From assembly GCF_013365535.1 (NCBI RefSeq), contig NZ_CP053590.1:2656501-2720500 (forward strand): a stretch of 64,000 nt of DNA, in the 5' to 3' direction. Of this stretch, positions 1-9,375 are shown piece after piece (the stretch's first letter is position 1; each line of letters opens with the position of its first letter). Position numbers and translations under genes: made by a program. This DNA comes from Aquimarina sp. TRL1 (lineage in GTDB: Bacteria > Bacteroidota > Bacteroidia > Flavobacteriales > Flavobacteriaceae). A model generated the notes under the pieces. That model saw only the letters and a list, made by a program, of their open reading frames with translations. It was not told the DNA's origin and searched no databases.

Positions 1-3000
1 ATGCATCATAGGTATTACTGACAATGGTCTGAGGTGAATCTCCATTAATAGACTGCTGATGGGTAAGCATTCTCCCCATATGATCATAACTAAAGGTATC
101 TATGGTAATAACAGGCGCATTTCCTTCCTTTTGGTGCAGTGTTTTAGATTTTTCTACCCTTCCGGTAAAACTCAACAGGGATTCTGTCATCTCATTTGTT
201 TTTAGAAAGGTATTTCTGGAAGCTGTGGTAATAACTCTTGCTTTTTGGTCATAGCCAATAGCAGTTTCAATCCAGTGGCTGGTATCTAATATTCTGGTTT
301 GTGAAAAGGTAGGCAGTCCTTTTACATTCCTACTTAATGTTACTCCAAAGGAGTTTTGTGCAGGCATGGTATTCCCATGTAATAGCTGAGGCGCTTTATA
401 ATCATCGTAATACTGTATTGTATGTAACTCACTTATAGAAGTCGGATATGCCTGATTGGTATAATATACCGAGGTGGCATGTAATGTTACCGGAGTATCT
501 ACTCTGGACTCAAAAATATCTCCTGTAAAGTTATTTACTCTGTTTTGTAATACTTTTCGGGAAGCTCCATTGTTTGTTATCCCTGTATAGATTATTCTTC
601 CAAAAGCATCGTATTTGGTAAATCTCCACTGATTATACGCTTTTTCTGAGTTTTCTTTTCGCAGACTAGCATCCTGAGTAAGTATGGGTTGATCTAATTT
701 ATTATAGATAATATACTCCCAATCTTTTCCGGGAACTTTCTTTTCGATAACTCTATTTCGATCGTCATATCGATATTGATAACACAGTTCTGCTAGTTCT
801 GTAGCAGACACCCCGTCATTAACAACTACCTTGGGAGGTAGTACAAAACTTAAATTCCCAAATCTATCATATACATAATGAGTATCGTGCGCTTCTGCTG
901 CATTATAGGTTCTTTTTAGAACTATCTGTCCCTGCTTGTTTTTATATTCTCTGGTGGTATGATTATCTTCATCAGCTCTCGTCCAGTTTTCATCTTTGAT
1001 AATGGTAACCAGCAATTGATTGGGAGCATAGTTTCCATTTTTACGAAGTACTGGTTTTTCAGTATCCCCAGCTGTAAATGTAACCTCAAACAAGGGAATA
1101 TCTGCCTGATTTGTTGTCCAGTCAGTTTTGATGGTATGATCAGCTGCCATGGCACTGATCTCACTGTTAGCTTTCCAGGCTGTTCCCGGAGCTGCTTGTT
1201 TGATCACCCGGTTTATAGGAGAGGCTTCAAAAACACTTTCTGAATAAGCATTAACACTAGTGCCTGTAAAATCCTGCGGGTAATTATTTTTATAATAAGC
1301 ATCAATATCTGTAGCTACATTCACTGTTTTATAACTTCCCGCTACTGTTTCAGAAACAAAGGGTAGATACTGTTTGCCTTGTCTTCCATAGCTGTCATAG
1401 GTGATATGTGTTACAATATCCTTATGACTGGGGGCTGCTTTAATAGCTGTCTGTTGTTTAGGTCTTCCTAAATCATCAAAATAAGTAATGCTTTCAATTA
1501 CATCTTTGTTATAGCGTATGTCCTGTGATCGCTTTAAAGGAGTCTGATAGGTTTTAGTATAGATGTAGTTTTCGTTATCTGATACTTGTGTTTTATATGG
1601 CAGATGCACACATCCGCTATTGGTTCCAAAGGTCTGCGGACATTTATCATCCTTATTAGCTACATATCCTTCAGGTTTTTGACATGCATTTTTAACATGC
1701 TGTGGATCTCCAAACCCATCATTATCCGTATCGGCATACCAGGCAGTAGGACGTTGTATCGTATAAGAAATACTACGAGCAGTACTCCAACATCCAGTCT
1801 GGTTATTTCTAGCTCTTAGGTAATAAGTAGTTCCCGTGGTATGGGTACTGGTTGTTTGATAGGTATCGGTGCTGGTTCCCGAAGATGTGCTCTGCCAATA
1901 CCAGGTAACCCCGGAAGGAGGATTGCTTCTGGTTAACACTGTTTTATTACACTGCCTGTCAATAGCTGGTAAAGCAGGTACAGCAGGCGGGGTACTATGA
2001 ATAACATAATCAATCTTTAAGGCAGGACTCCAACACTGTCTTTGAGCATCATAGGCTCTTAGATAGTAGGTATTCCCACTGTCTAGTGTAATTGAATTTC
2101 GTCCTTCTGCTTTACTGACTCCCGTAGGTGTTTTTTGCCAAAAATGATCATATAAGGCATTTCGTCTTCTAAGGGTGGTACTCCCACAGTGATATTGTTT
2201 AGAAATCAGACCACTCTGCGGAGTTGGGACTGTATGTAAATTATAAGATACCGCTCTGGCAGCACTCCAGCATCCTGTTTGATTATTTCTGGCTCGTATG
2301 TAATAAACATCTCCTGTGGTTCTGGTAACTGTTTTTGAGGAATTCGCTGTACTGGTTGCAGATGCAGAGCTCTGCCAATACCAGGTAATTCCAGAAGGAG
2401 GATTGCCTCTGGTTAGTACAGACTTACCACATTGATCAGAAACAGTAGGAAGTGAGGGGCTAGGTGGTATTGTTTTGATAGAATAGGTTATTTTCACATA
2501 GCCTCCCCAACATCCATTACTGTTATTTCTTGCTCTTAGATAATAGGTATTTCCACTGGTTCTTGTAATTGTTTTACTGGAATTGGCTGTACTGGTTGCA
2601 GATGCAGAGCTCTGCCAATACCATGTAATTCCAGAAGGAGGGTTGCCTCTGGTTAGTACAGACTTACCACATTGATTTGATACAGACGGGCTTTGAGGAG
2701 CCGAGGGAACAGGTTTTATAGCATAGTTGACTACTCTGGAAGTTCCCCAACATTTTGTTGTATTATTAAAAGCCCTAAGGTAATAACGAGACCCATTTAC
2801 TCTTGTAATCGTTTTTGCGTTACTGGATCTACTAACTCCAGAAGCTGCACTTTGCCAGTACCAGATAATCCCAGAAGGAGGGTTACCTCTGGTAAGTGTA
2901 GCCTTTCCACATGAATTAACTACTGTTACAGCGGCAGGGGTAGCAGGTTTGGGAGATTCATCTACCTTTGCATTACAATTATTATCAATCCCATCACAAA

Positions 3001-3601
3001 TCTCTAAAGCTCCGGGTTTTATATCAGCCCTGTTATCATTACAATCTCCGGCTCTTGTCACATAGCCTGAAGGTCGTACACTACGATATACCTTTGCATT
3101 AGGATTTCCATAGGTGTCCTTATCTACATCTTTGTAGAAGTTTCTGGGAGCAATATTGGTAATGAGTGCTGTCCCATCATTATAATCATCATCATTTCTA
3201 ACATATCCTGAGGGTTTGGTACATTGTTTTTTTGTATTGTTTTTGTCTCCAAACCCATCATTATCCCTATCAGCATACCAGATGGTATTAGGATTAATGG
3301 TTGCATTACCATCGTTACAATCTCTGTTGTTAGAAACATAGCCCGCAGGTTTGGAGGTTTTACAGGTTGCCCGTCCTGGGTTTCCAAATCCGTCTCCATC
3401 TTCATCTCTATAGTACCAGGTACAGTTTCCATCTCCATCTCCTGGAATTCGAATAGAGGGATCACTTATCAGTTCAGGGGTTTGCTCAGGCTCAGGAGTC
3501 TGTCTTTGCTGTGCAAAAGAGATAGTGGATATGCATAAAAATAAAATCAGCAGTGATCCTTTATAATAACTATTTTGTAGTTTTTGATATGACTGTTTCA
3601 T
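1..3601 (-). CDS. RHS-repeat protein with DUF6443-type domain, MopE-like motifs and Ig-like repeats (3' end outside window)
   Basis: The reading frame is open from ATG at 3601 to the left edge, so the C-terminus (probably the RHS core) is missing. Order: signal peptide (residues 1-30, ending SFAQ); aspartate/cysteine-rich MopE-type motifs (DRDNDGFGD, CDGIDNNC) to about residue 215; five Ig-like repeats of 80 residues (about 217-617); one more DTDNDGFGD motif; then the conserved start of Bacteroidota RHS proteins (ITYFDDLGRPKQQ, VFEASPINRV) and diverged YD repeats. RHS proteins form large cell-surface or secreted shells, often with a toxin at the C-terminus; whether one is present cannot be seen. 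The start lies 2 nt after the stop of the upstream RHS-type gene, so both are one operon. Export is inferred from the signal peptide. Confidence 0.88.
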   Translation of the reverse strand, partial: MKQSYQKLQNSYYKGSLLILFLCISTISFAQQRQTPEPEQTPELISDPSIRIPGDGDGNCTWYYRDEDGDGFGNPGRATCKTSKPAGYVSNNRDCNDGNATINPNTIWYADRDNDGFGDKNNTKKQCTKPSGYVRNDDDYNDGTALITNIAPRNFYKDVDKDTYGNPNAKVYRSVRPSGYVTRAGDCNDNRADIKPGALEICDGIDNNCNAKVDESPKPATPAAVTVVNSCGKATLTRGNPPSGIIWYWQSAASGVSRSSNAKTITRVNGSRYYLRAFNNTTKCWGTSRVVNYAIKPVPSAPQSPSVSNQCGKSVLTRGNPPSGITWYWQSSASATSTANSSKTITRTSGNTYYLRARNNSNGCWGGYVKITYSIKTIPPSPSLPTVSDQCGKSVLTRGNPPSGITWYWQSSASATSTANSSKTVTRTTGDVYYIRARNNQTGCWSAARAVSYNLHTVPTPQSGLISKQYHCGSTTLRRRNALYDHFWQKTPTGVSKAEGRNSITLDSGNTYYLRAYDAQRQCWSPALKIDYVIHSTPPAVPALPAIDRQCNKTVLTRSNPPSGVTWYWQSTSSGTSTDTYQTTSTHTTGTTYYLRARNNQTGCWSTARSISYTIQRPTAWYADTDNDGFGDPQHVKNACQKPEGYVANKDDKCPQTFGTNSGCVHLPYKTQVSDNENYIYTKTYQTPLKRSQDIRYNKDVIESITYFDDLGRPKQQTAIKAAPSHKDIVTHITYDSYGRQGKQYLPFVSETVAGSYKTVNVATDIDAYYKNNYPQDFTGTSVNAYSESVFEASPINRVIKQAAPGTAWKANSEISAMAADHTIKTDWTTNQADIPLFEVTFTAGDTEKPVLRKNGNYAPNQLLVTIIKDENWTRADEDNHTTREYKNKQGQIVLKRTYNAAEAHDTHYVYDRFGNLSFVLPPKVVVNDGVSATELAELCYQYRYDDRNRVIEKKVPGKDWEYIIYNKLDQPILTQDASLRKENSEKAYNQWRFTKYDAFGRIIYTGITNNGASRKVLQNRVNNFTGDIFESRVDTPVTLHATSVYYTNQAYPTSISELHTIQYYDDYKAPQLLHGNTMPAQNSFGVTLSRNVKGLPTFSQTRILDTSHWIETAIGYDQKARVITTASRNTFLKTNEMTESLLSFTGRVEKSKTLHQKEGNAPVITIDTFSYDHMGRMLTHQQSINGDSPQTIVSNTYDA
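1750..2950 (-). repeat. Five tandem 240-bp repeats encoding Ig-like domains
   Basis: The motif gctctgccaatacca (or a variant) recurs at 1889, 2369, 2609 and about 2849, with a diverged unit near 2129, giving an exact 240-bp period. The units near 2270-2470 and 2510-2710 are almost identical in DNA. Each encodes about 80 residues with GNPPSG, WYWQS and a YYLRARN...GCW segment. The period is a whole number of codons, so recombination would add or remove domains in frame. Confidence 0.85.
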
Positions 3602-3603
3602 TT

Positions 3604-6600
3604 TTATTGGTTTTTATAGTGGTATTTGTTTTCTGAAATAAGGTTTCCATCGGCATCTTTTATAGAGTGAAGGCGTCCCAGAGAATCATAACTGTAATAA
3701 GTAGTTATTCCTTTGGGATCAGTAGTACTGGTTACTCCTATCATTGGATCATAGGTATAGGTAGTGATCAAGGCATCTGGTAATTGATCCCGCAATGCAT
3801 TGAGTTTGTTTCTTAGAAGTTGTTCTTTACAATCCGGCTCACTACAATGGTCTGTATCTGCATTAGAAGCTGTTTTAATAGCGGCTACATAAGTCCTTAC
3901 CTGACTATAGGTAGCATTCTCTATTTTAGCAACAGGCAGCTGATCCTGATATCCATAGATATATACGATATGACTAGCTAAAGGTTTAGAAAGTTCTAAA
4001 AGATTCCCTTTGCTATCGTAGGTATGATAATACAATCGGTCTTCGAGTGCTGTTTTATTGTTTTTTGCTTGCAGAATAGTTTTAGGCAATGCTTTACCAT
4101 CATTGGTATAGCGTATTCTTTGAATAGCCGTTAGTTTTTCTGATTGATTGTTTGTGATGGTATAAACTTCATTTTGGATAGGTGTGGCTAATCGATATTG
4201 ATCTATAAGATCCTGATAAGCCGTTTTTTCCTCTTGACTTAATCCGGTTAATGAGGTATACTCCTCTGGGTAAAAGAAGCGTTGTCGTTTGGTTTGCTGC
4301 TGATTATAAGTTGTCTTACTTTTTACCTTTTGCAAGGCTGTGTTGTAGGTAAACTCACTGGTAACAGTATAAGGCTCTCCCTTTAGATACTCGGTAGTTT
4401 CTGCTTTTTTTCGCTGGCTGTGTGCCATTAAAATACGATACCTGCCAATGGTAAAGTTTTCCTCCCCTAATACAGCTCCTCCTTTAAAATCAACTTTTAG
4501 CGCATTGGTTAAATGTTCTTTAAACTGATAGCTGTGTTCCTGCTGTTGTAAAGTTTCTCCGTTTCTATTGGAAATTACAGAAGTGATCACCTTTCCATTG
4601 GAATGTGCTCTGTCAATGGGTGGAGGAAATGGAAATTCCTGATCGATGATATTCGTTGCATTTATAAAAGTTGTGCTAACAACTCCATTGGGAGTTTGGT
4701 GATTATCCTCCCCTTTTTGAATGCTACTGACCTTACTGTATCCTATATGAGACCCGTTGGTGATTCCTAAAGCAGACCTGTCGGTATCCAGTGCTACCAT
4801 ATATTGACAAGAAACATTGGTTCCTCCCCCTCCTGTACCAACCCATTGCAGGGTTTGTTTTTCAAAAAGGTAATTAGGTTCCTGATGTATCATTCCCGAG
4901 GAGTATCCTTGAGCATCTTTATATTGATATTGCTGAGAAAGAAGTAGTTTGTTATTAGCATCGTATTTTTTAATAGATGCTACCCGTACTCCTCCTGCTT
5001 TTTTTTCATATAAAGGAATGTTAGTTACTTTATGATGAATCAGGGTTATAGTGGCGCTATCTCTGGAGGTGTTCTCACAGTTTCTCCAGGTTGCTTCTGC
5101 CACCAGAGAATACGATCCGGGAGCTAATAATATTCCTTTATCGATATCATTATTGGTTAATGAGATTGTTAACAGAACATTATTCTGGCTATTATATAGG
5201 GTTGCCTTAGGGGCTTTCCCTCCGGAAAAATAATTATCAGTATATTTATCTACCTTTCCAAATACCCTGACCATTACAGGTTTATCAGGGGAATTAGGGT
5301 CGCCAGTAATGGTAAAAGAGGTACGATCTGTATCGGTATTAATAGCTGTACACCCTTGTCCGGAATTTCCTGTAGCAGTTACTTTTTCAGTGTGCTTTTG
5401 GCTTACAAATTCATTGATTCTGTTTCCACCGACATATCCATAAGTATTTTGTTCAAAGGAATAAGTATCATAGCCCCCTGTGGGGTATTTTATTTTATAA
5501 AGCACTCCTTTTTTAGAACCTTCCAGATCAGCTGATCGGTCTGCACTTCCAAAACTGGCAACTCCATTGCCTGGTACTTGTATAAAGTAAGGAGGCAGCA
5601 TATCTCTGGAGGTATTGTTATTGGCAAATCCCCAATGGTCTTTTTGATGTGAAGACCGCTCTGGAAGTTGTTGATGATAGAAAAATTCATAAGGAGCAAG
5701 CCCTTCAAGGTTACTTCCAATCTCCTGAAGTCTGGTCAATGTCAAACGCCCTGTTGCTTGTGAGTGAGTGAGTTTATATTTTTTGATGAGTTTGTTTTGA
5801 TCACGGTTTTTGATTTGTATCTCGGAGATTGCAAAAAGATCATTACTGGTAGGCATTACCTTATAGGATGCAGGAATAAAAGAGATCTCTACAGGGGAGC
5901 TGTCTGAATAGATTCTTTTAAGCGCTTTTCCATTAATATCGATATCGGTCTTGCTATATTGAATAGGATCATTGATACTTCCTCCACATCTGGAGCTTCC
6001 TCCAACCAAATGACTTCTTGTTCTGGAAGTATAGATGTTATGATCTTTAATGGTATATGGAGTATACTCAAAAAACAGATTAGCATTACTAACAGGGGCT
6101 GTGATTTGGCTAATGTACCAGGAAGAGATATACCCATCCTGAGCCAGATAACAGAGATTTCTTCCAGATTTTATATTAGCAGTAAATTCAGCAGCCTTAA
6201 ATGTATAACGTACCCCATCTGGAGTTGTAAATATCCATCCTGTAATGGTAGAAGCATTTCCCCCATGTTGAATCGGGGTAATTGCTATTTGTGTTTCTGA
6301 AGAAATAATAATATTTCCATTCCAGTCAAAGTGAAATTTACCGGTATATCCATTGAAGTTAAAATTAAAAATGTCCGGTTGTGCATCATAACACCCTTGT
6401 CCGATACTCTGAAGGTAGCCATATCTGGTTTGATTTTTATCTCCATGGCTCAGGTAGTTATAGTCTACTTCATTTTTTAGGGCAAGGAACCCTTTAACAG
6501 GTGAAGAGATATCATCGGGTAAGCCGTTCATAGTTCTGGTTACTACCCCGGCAGCTTGCAGAGACCATCCCAGACCAACTGAGCTGGAAGCTTCAGTAAC

Positions 6601-6873
6601 CTTAAACCCTCCTGAAGCGTATAAAAGACTAACAGGAAGCCGTATGGAACCTTCTTCTATTTGATAGATAGGAATTTGTTTTTGAACCATCCCTTTATGC
6701 TCATTAATGGTCATATCCACGTATTTTACAATACTGGCAGCCTCTGGAGAAGGACCAATAGGGTTAGGAATTTGTACTTTGTTGTTTTGTGCTTTTAGAG
6801 AAAGAGGAATACCAATAATACAGCTCAGTACTGTAATAAAGGTTAATTGCCGGATTTTGTGTCGTTTTTTCAT
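3604..6873 (-). CDS. Secreted RHS/YD-repeat protein, partner of the downstream RHS gene
   Basis: 1089 residues. Signal peptide at 1-29 (ending SLKAQ). The N-terminal part has the conserved region found in these Bacteroidota proteins (IPIYQIEEGSIRLPVSL, then SSSVGLGWSLQAAG), the middle is a long beta-rich shell, and the end carries RHS/YD motifs (TYTYDPMIGV, YYSYDSLGRLHSIKDADG) and stops right after SENKYHYKNQ, without an RHS core or toxin. It is the first gene of a two-gene operon and ends 2 nt before the next start. From established knowledge, such proteins often precede a DUF6443-type RHS protein and the two may assemble together at the cell surface; that role is inferred here. Confidence 0.85.
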   Translation of the reverse strand: MKKRHKIRQLTFITVLSCIIGIPLSLKAQNNKVQIPNPIGPSPEAASIVKYVDMTINEHKGMVQKQIPIYQIEEGSIRLPVSLLYASGGFKVTEASSSVGLGWSLQAAGVVTRTMNGLPDDISSPVKGFLALKNEVDYNYLSHGDKNQTRYGYLQSIGQGCYDAQPDIFNFNFNGYTGKFHFDWNGNIIISSETQIAITPIQHGGNASTITGWIFTTPDGVRYTFKAAEFTANIKSGRNLCYLAQDGYISSWYISQITAPVSNANLFFEYTPYTIKDHNIYTSRTRSHLVGGSSRCGGSINDPIQYSKTDIDINGKALKRIYSDSSPVEISFIPASYKVMPTSNDLFAISEIQIKNRDQNKLIKKYKLTHSQATGRLTLTRLQEIGSNLEGLAPYEFFYHQQLPERSSHQKDHWGFANNNTSRDMLPPYFIQVPGNGVASFGSADRSADLEGSKKGVLYKIKYPTGGYDTYSFEQNTYGYVGGNRINEFVSQKHTEKVTATGNSGQGCTAINTDTDRTSFTITGDPNSPDKPVMVRVFGKVDKYTDNYFSGGKAPKATLYNSQNNVLLTISLTNNDIDKGILLAPGSYSLVAEATWRNCENTSRDSATITLIHHKVTNIPLYEKKAGGVRVASIKKYDANNKLLLSQQYQYKDAQGYSSGMIHQEPNYLFEKQTLQWVGTGGGGTNVSCQYMVALDTDRSALGITNGSHIGYSKVSSIQKGEDNHQTPNGVVSTTFINATNIIDQEFPFPPPIDRAHSNGKVITSVISNRNGETLQQQEHSYQFKEHLTNALKVDFKGGAVLGEENFTIGRYRILMAHSQRKKAETTEYLKGEPYTVTSEFTYNTALQKVKSKTTYNQQQTKRQRFFYPEEYTSLTGLSQEEKTAYQDLIDQYRLATPIQNEVYTITNNQSEKLTAIQRIRYTNDGKALPKTILQAKNNKTALEDRLYYHTYDSKGNLLELSKPLASHIVYIYGYQDQLPVAKIENATYSQVRTYVAAIKTASNADTDHCSEPDCKEQLLRNKLNALRDQLPDALITTYTYDPMIGVTSTTDPKGITTYYSYDSLGRLHSIKDADGNLISENKYHYKNQ

Positions 6874-7049
6874 GAAAAAGCTATTTAATAACTGTTGTTT
6901 ATGAATCGATTTGAATTATTAATTATGTTTAAATGATGGCATGAAATTCCCTATACCATTAAAACTGGTTAATGGTATGATCACTGTAATTTCAATACAA
7001 TATCTGGTAGTAGGTGAAAGGGAGGAAGATTGGGATCTGCCTGTTTTGC

Positions 7050-7736
7050 TTACATAATAAGATGATTTTTTAGAGTTATTTGTGTGATTGAACTAAATAT
7101 GTTAATAAGCTTATATTCAGGGGCAAATATAAATGTTAAAATCCCTCTATCAATCGGGGAATTTCCCCTTTTTGCAGTAGTTGCAGTAAATAGTTTGTGA
7201 AGCCTTAATCCATAAAGGGTTTTATTTGAAGGAAGTAGGTTGTTTTCTTTTAATAGCTGCTGTAATCTGCTAAATGAAATAGAGGTGTTGTTTAATCTTA
7301 CTTGTAAAATAGAATCTTTAATATGATCATAACTAACTACTAGTTTTGCTAATCCACCTTTATTATCAGGCAAAAGTAAATGGTTTGTTTCTATCCCTTT
7401 TTTTGATAAATGTACCTGCGTAAGACAGGGAGGTTCACTTTTATAGGTGAGTTGAACCCCCGAGAGCGAATACAATGTATGTACTTTGGTTGCTTTTAGT
7501 AGAGGAGTATTCAAATCAAAAAGCCCTTTATAACTTCTTTGGCTATGTAGAAGGGGATATTCTTTAGAGATGGTTTTACTATCGGGGTAGAACCATTTTA
7601 TATAAATAAGCCCGGAAGCAATGATTATAAGCGATATTCCATTTAAAAAGAATCTCCATTTGATGCTTTTCCTTTTAGATATCAGAAGACAAGCAATATT
7701 TAGCATCGCGATACATAAAATAATAGAGGCTGTCAT
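7050..7736 (-). CDS. Hypothetical protein with two N-terminal membrane segments
   Basis: 228 residues, family not recognised. Two hydrophobic segments are visible near residues 3-19 and 28-46, with basic residues between them (SKRKSIKWR), followed by a soluble domain of about 170 residues without a clear motif. The predicted layout is two TM helices with the soluble domain on the cytoplasmic side, or a signal anchor plus domain. It lies 176 nt upstream of the RHS operon on the same strand and could be co-transcribed with it. The ATG at 7736 gives the best N-terminal hydrophobic segment. Nothing in the sequence defines a function. Confidence 0.7.
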   Translation of the reverse strand: MTASIILCIAMLNIACLLISKRKSIKWRFFLNGISLIIIASGLIYIKWFYPDSKTISKEYPLLHSQRSYKGLFDLNTPLLKATKVHTLYSLSGVQLTYKSEPPCLTQVHLSKKGIETNHLLLPDNKGGLAKLVVSYDHIKDSILQVRLNNTSISFSRLQQLLKENNLLPSNKTLYGLRLHKLFTATTAKRGNSPIDRGILTFIFAPEYKLINIFSSITQITLKNHLIM

Positions 7737-7908
7737 ATTTTTAATTTTACTGTTATTACTTTAGAGAGTAGCTTACCAGAAAATAGCCGAAGCAACTATA
7801 GCAATAGCATACAGGAAAGTGCACCTATCAATAGATTAATATGTAATACTATTACCTAAAGTATACTTCGGCACTGGTAACCATCCGCTCTAAAACGATA
7901 TATATGAA

Positions 7909-8139
7909 TTAATTTTTTTCAACATTGGTCAGAAAAAGGCGAATAGCTCTACGGATGATCTCAGCGGATCTATCACTGCTTTTTCCCTGACTATACAATC
8001 TATCGATCCATATGTAGATATGAGTCTGATAGGGTTCTCCATGTACTATAGAAACCATAAAACTATCTAGTTCTAAGGCTAGTTGAGCAATGACTTCTGT
8101 TAGAAAAATGGTTTTATCAATATGTAAATCATCTATCAT
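7909..8139 (-). CDS. Small hypothetical protein, paralogue of the 8446-8898 product
   Basis: 76 residues, family not recognised. Residues about 24-70 align with residues about 23-70 of the protein at 8446-8898: SFM, then G-E/D-x-Y, IY-x-W, a two-residue gap and LY-x-x-G-x-S, then II-x-RA. The two are therefore diverged copies of one small fold. Its start ATG overlaps the stop of the upstream HTH-like gene (ATGA type, 8136-8139), so the two are translationally coupled. The set sits upstream of the RHS operon and downstream of a CI-like repressor. Function unknown. Confidence 0.7.
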   Translation of the reverse strand: MIDDLHIDKTIFLTEVIAQLALELDSFMVSIVHGEPYQTHIYIWIDRLYSQGKSSDRSAEIIRRAIRLFLTNVEKN

Positions 8140-8336
8140 TGGCTCATTCTTTTAATGACCTTATGTAGTAGTTGGATTTGAGTATCATCAAGGCGTTTTC
8201 CAACATTAAAACATTGATAGATGGCTTCTTTTTCTATGTTTAATTCCTCTGCCAGTGCAGGGACTTTTATTAAATGTCTGTTTTTTATAAGCCAGCTCTC
8301 TACACGATCTCTGGTGATTGGTTTTTTGTGTTTCAT
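8136..8336 (-). CDS. Small HTH-like protein
   Basis: 66 residues, rich in lysine and arginine. The segment VPALAEELNIEKEAIYQCFN (about residues 25-44) reads as a helix-turn-helix: a 'PALAEELNI' first helix, a turn, then a recognition-type helix. This suggests a small DNA-binding protein, though no family is recognised. It overlaps the next gene by 4 nt (ATGA) and follows the gene ending at 8446 after 109 nt, so it probably belongs to the same minus-strand cluster. The ATG at 8336 is the only sensible start. Confidence 0.6.
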   Translation of the reverse strand: MKHKKPITRDRVESWLIKNRHLIKVPALAEELNIEKEAIYQCFNVGKRLDDTQIQLLHKVIKRMSQ

Positions 8337-8445
8337 GATGAGTTATTTCTTTGTTAATAGCAACTGATGACGATAGTAGATCAACTAAGAAATAAGCATA
8401 AGTAATGGTAGATAAGGGACAGGGGGAGCTTCACACAAACTCAAC

Positions 8446-8898
8446 TTAAAAAAACCAACTAATTTTACTACGTTTCTTTTTAGGACTTTTACAAAGGAAT
8501 TTTTCTAATAGTGTATCTATTGCAAAAGGTTGTTTGCTATGGTATACTGTTTCCATTTTTTTGATGACTTGTTTTTTTGTTTGATTAGACAATCGGTTAT
8601 AAGTAGGGTGTGTATGCAAGTTTAGCAGGAGTTCCGGTAGGCTTTGGGATGATTTTGGGGTATTGTTCTTTTCTATAGGATATTTTGGCAAAGCAAAGCA
8701 TCTGGCTCTATAGATAATTTTTAAGGCTTGTTCTTTAGAAATCCCTTTATTGTATAGTTTGTTTGTCCATCTATAGATTAAGACTTCATAGGTATCTCCA
8801 TAGGATAGATTATGCATAAAAGAGGTAATGTCCATATGTAATGAATTGACAATAAAAATCAGATACTTGTTTTGCGTTGTTGTGCTGTTATTTTTCAT
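8446..8898 (-). CDS. Hypothetical protein, longer paralogue of the 7909-8139 product
   Basis: 150 residues. The N-terminal 75 residues carry the same core as the 76-residue protein two genes downstream (DITSFM, YGDTYE, LIYRWTNKLYNKGIS, then KIIYRAR). The C-terminal half is an added, very basic extension ending in KSPKKKRSKISWFF, which could bind nucleic acid (inference). It starts 21 nt after the stop of the XRE-like gene at 8920-9192. Neither part matches a family I know. Confidence 0.7.
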   Translation of the reverse strand: MKNNSTTTQNKYLIFIVNSLHMDITSFMHNLSYGDTYEVLIYRWTNKLYNKGISKEQALKIIYRARCFALPKYPIEKNNTPKSSQSLPELLLNLHTHPTYNRLSNQTKKQVIKKMETVYHSKQPFAIDTLLEKFLCKSPKKKRSKISWFF

Positions 8899-8919
8899 AA
8901 TGGGGAGTTTTTTGTTGTT

Positions 8920-9192
8920 TTATTTTGGGGATATTTTTTTTAGTTCTTGCTGTAGCATACTAAGAGCTGTTTTATTAGCTGTAATCTGCTTTTTATGAGT
9001 TTTGATACTCATCTTAAGAAGGTCTATTAAAATCTCTTTATTAGGCTTTTTGGTTTTACGATCACGAATTCTTCTGATCGTATTAATATATACCTTATGC
9101 TTAGTAGCAAGAGTTTCCAATTGTTTTGATGTCAAAGAGGATTTTAACAGCTTGGATAATTCTATAGAAATAGTAATTGTTGTAGCTTCCAT
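8920..9192 (-). CDS. Small XRE/HTH-like DNA-binding protein
   Basis: 90 residues from ATG at 9192 (MEATTITISIELS). A start at 9309 is possible, but it would add a poorly protein-like leader that runs towards the facing promoter. The segment LTSKQLETLATKHKVYINTI followed by RRIRDRKTKKPNKEI looks like a helix-turn-helix with a basic wing, and the tail is lysine-rich and helical. It is divergent from the CI-like repressor at 9376 across 183 nt that contain paired TACAAAACT sites, the layout of a regulatory switch. It heads the minus-strand cluster of small genes. Confidence 0.6.
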   Translation of the reverse strand: MEATTITISIELSKLLKSSLTSKQLETLATKHKVYINTIRRIRDRKTKKPNKEILIDLLKMSIKTHKKQITANKTALSMLQQELKKISPK

Positions 9193-9317
9193 TACTATGA
9201 TGTTTAGTAAAGTCGAGCTAAGGCAACAGTTTGTAATTCTATTAGAAAAGGCGGCGGATTGCTTACAGGAGTTTTCATATATTTGTTTGATTAGAAATTT
9301 GAGTTTCAAATATACTG

Positions 9318-9346
9318 TACAAAACTAAAAAAAACAATACAAAACT
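9318..9346. promoter_or_regulatory. Paired TACAAAACT sites, candidate operator
   Basis: Two identical 9-mers, TACAAAACT, lie at 9318-9326 and 9338-9346, spaced 20 nt start to start, i.e. about two helical turns on the same DNA face. They are 30-58 nt upstream of the CI-like repressor start and between two divergent genes, where an autoregulatory operator is expected. The core TACAAAA recurs in a perfect palindrome at 11774-11793. The region is AT-rich, so chance is a real alternative. Confidence 0.4.
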
Positions 9347-9375
9347 GTAATTTATTGTGTTGATGCTATAATTTT

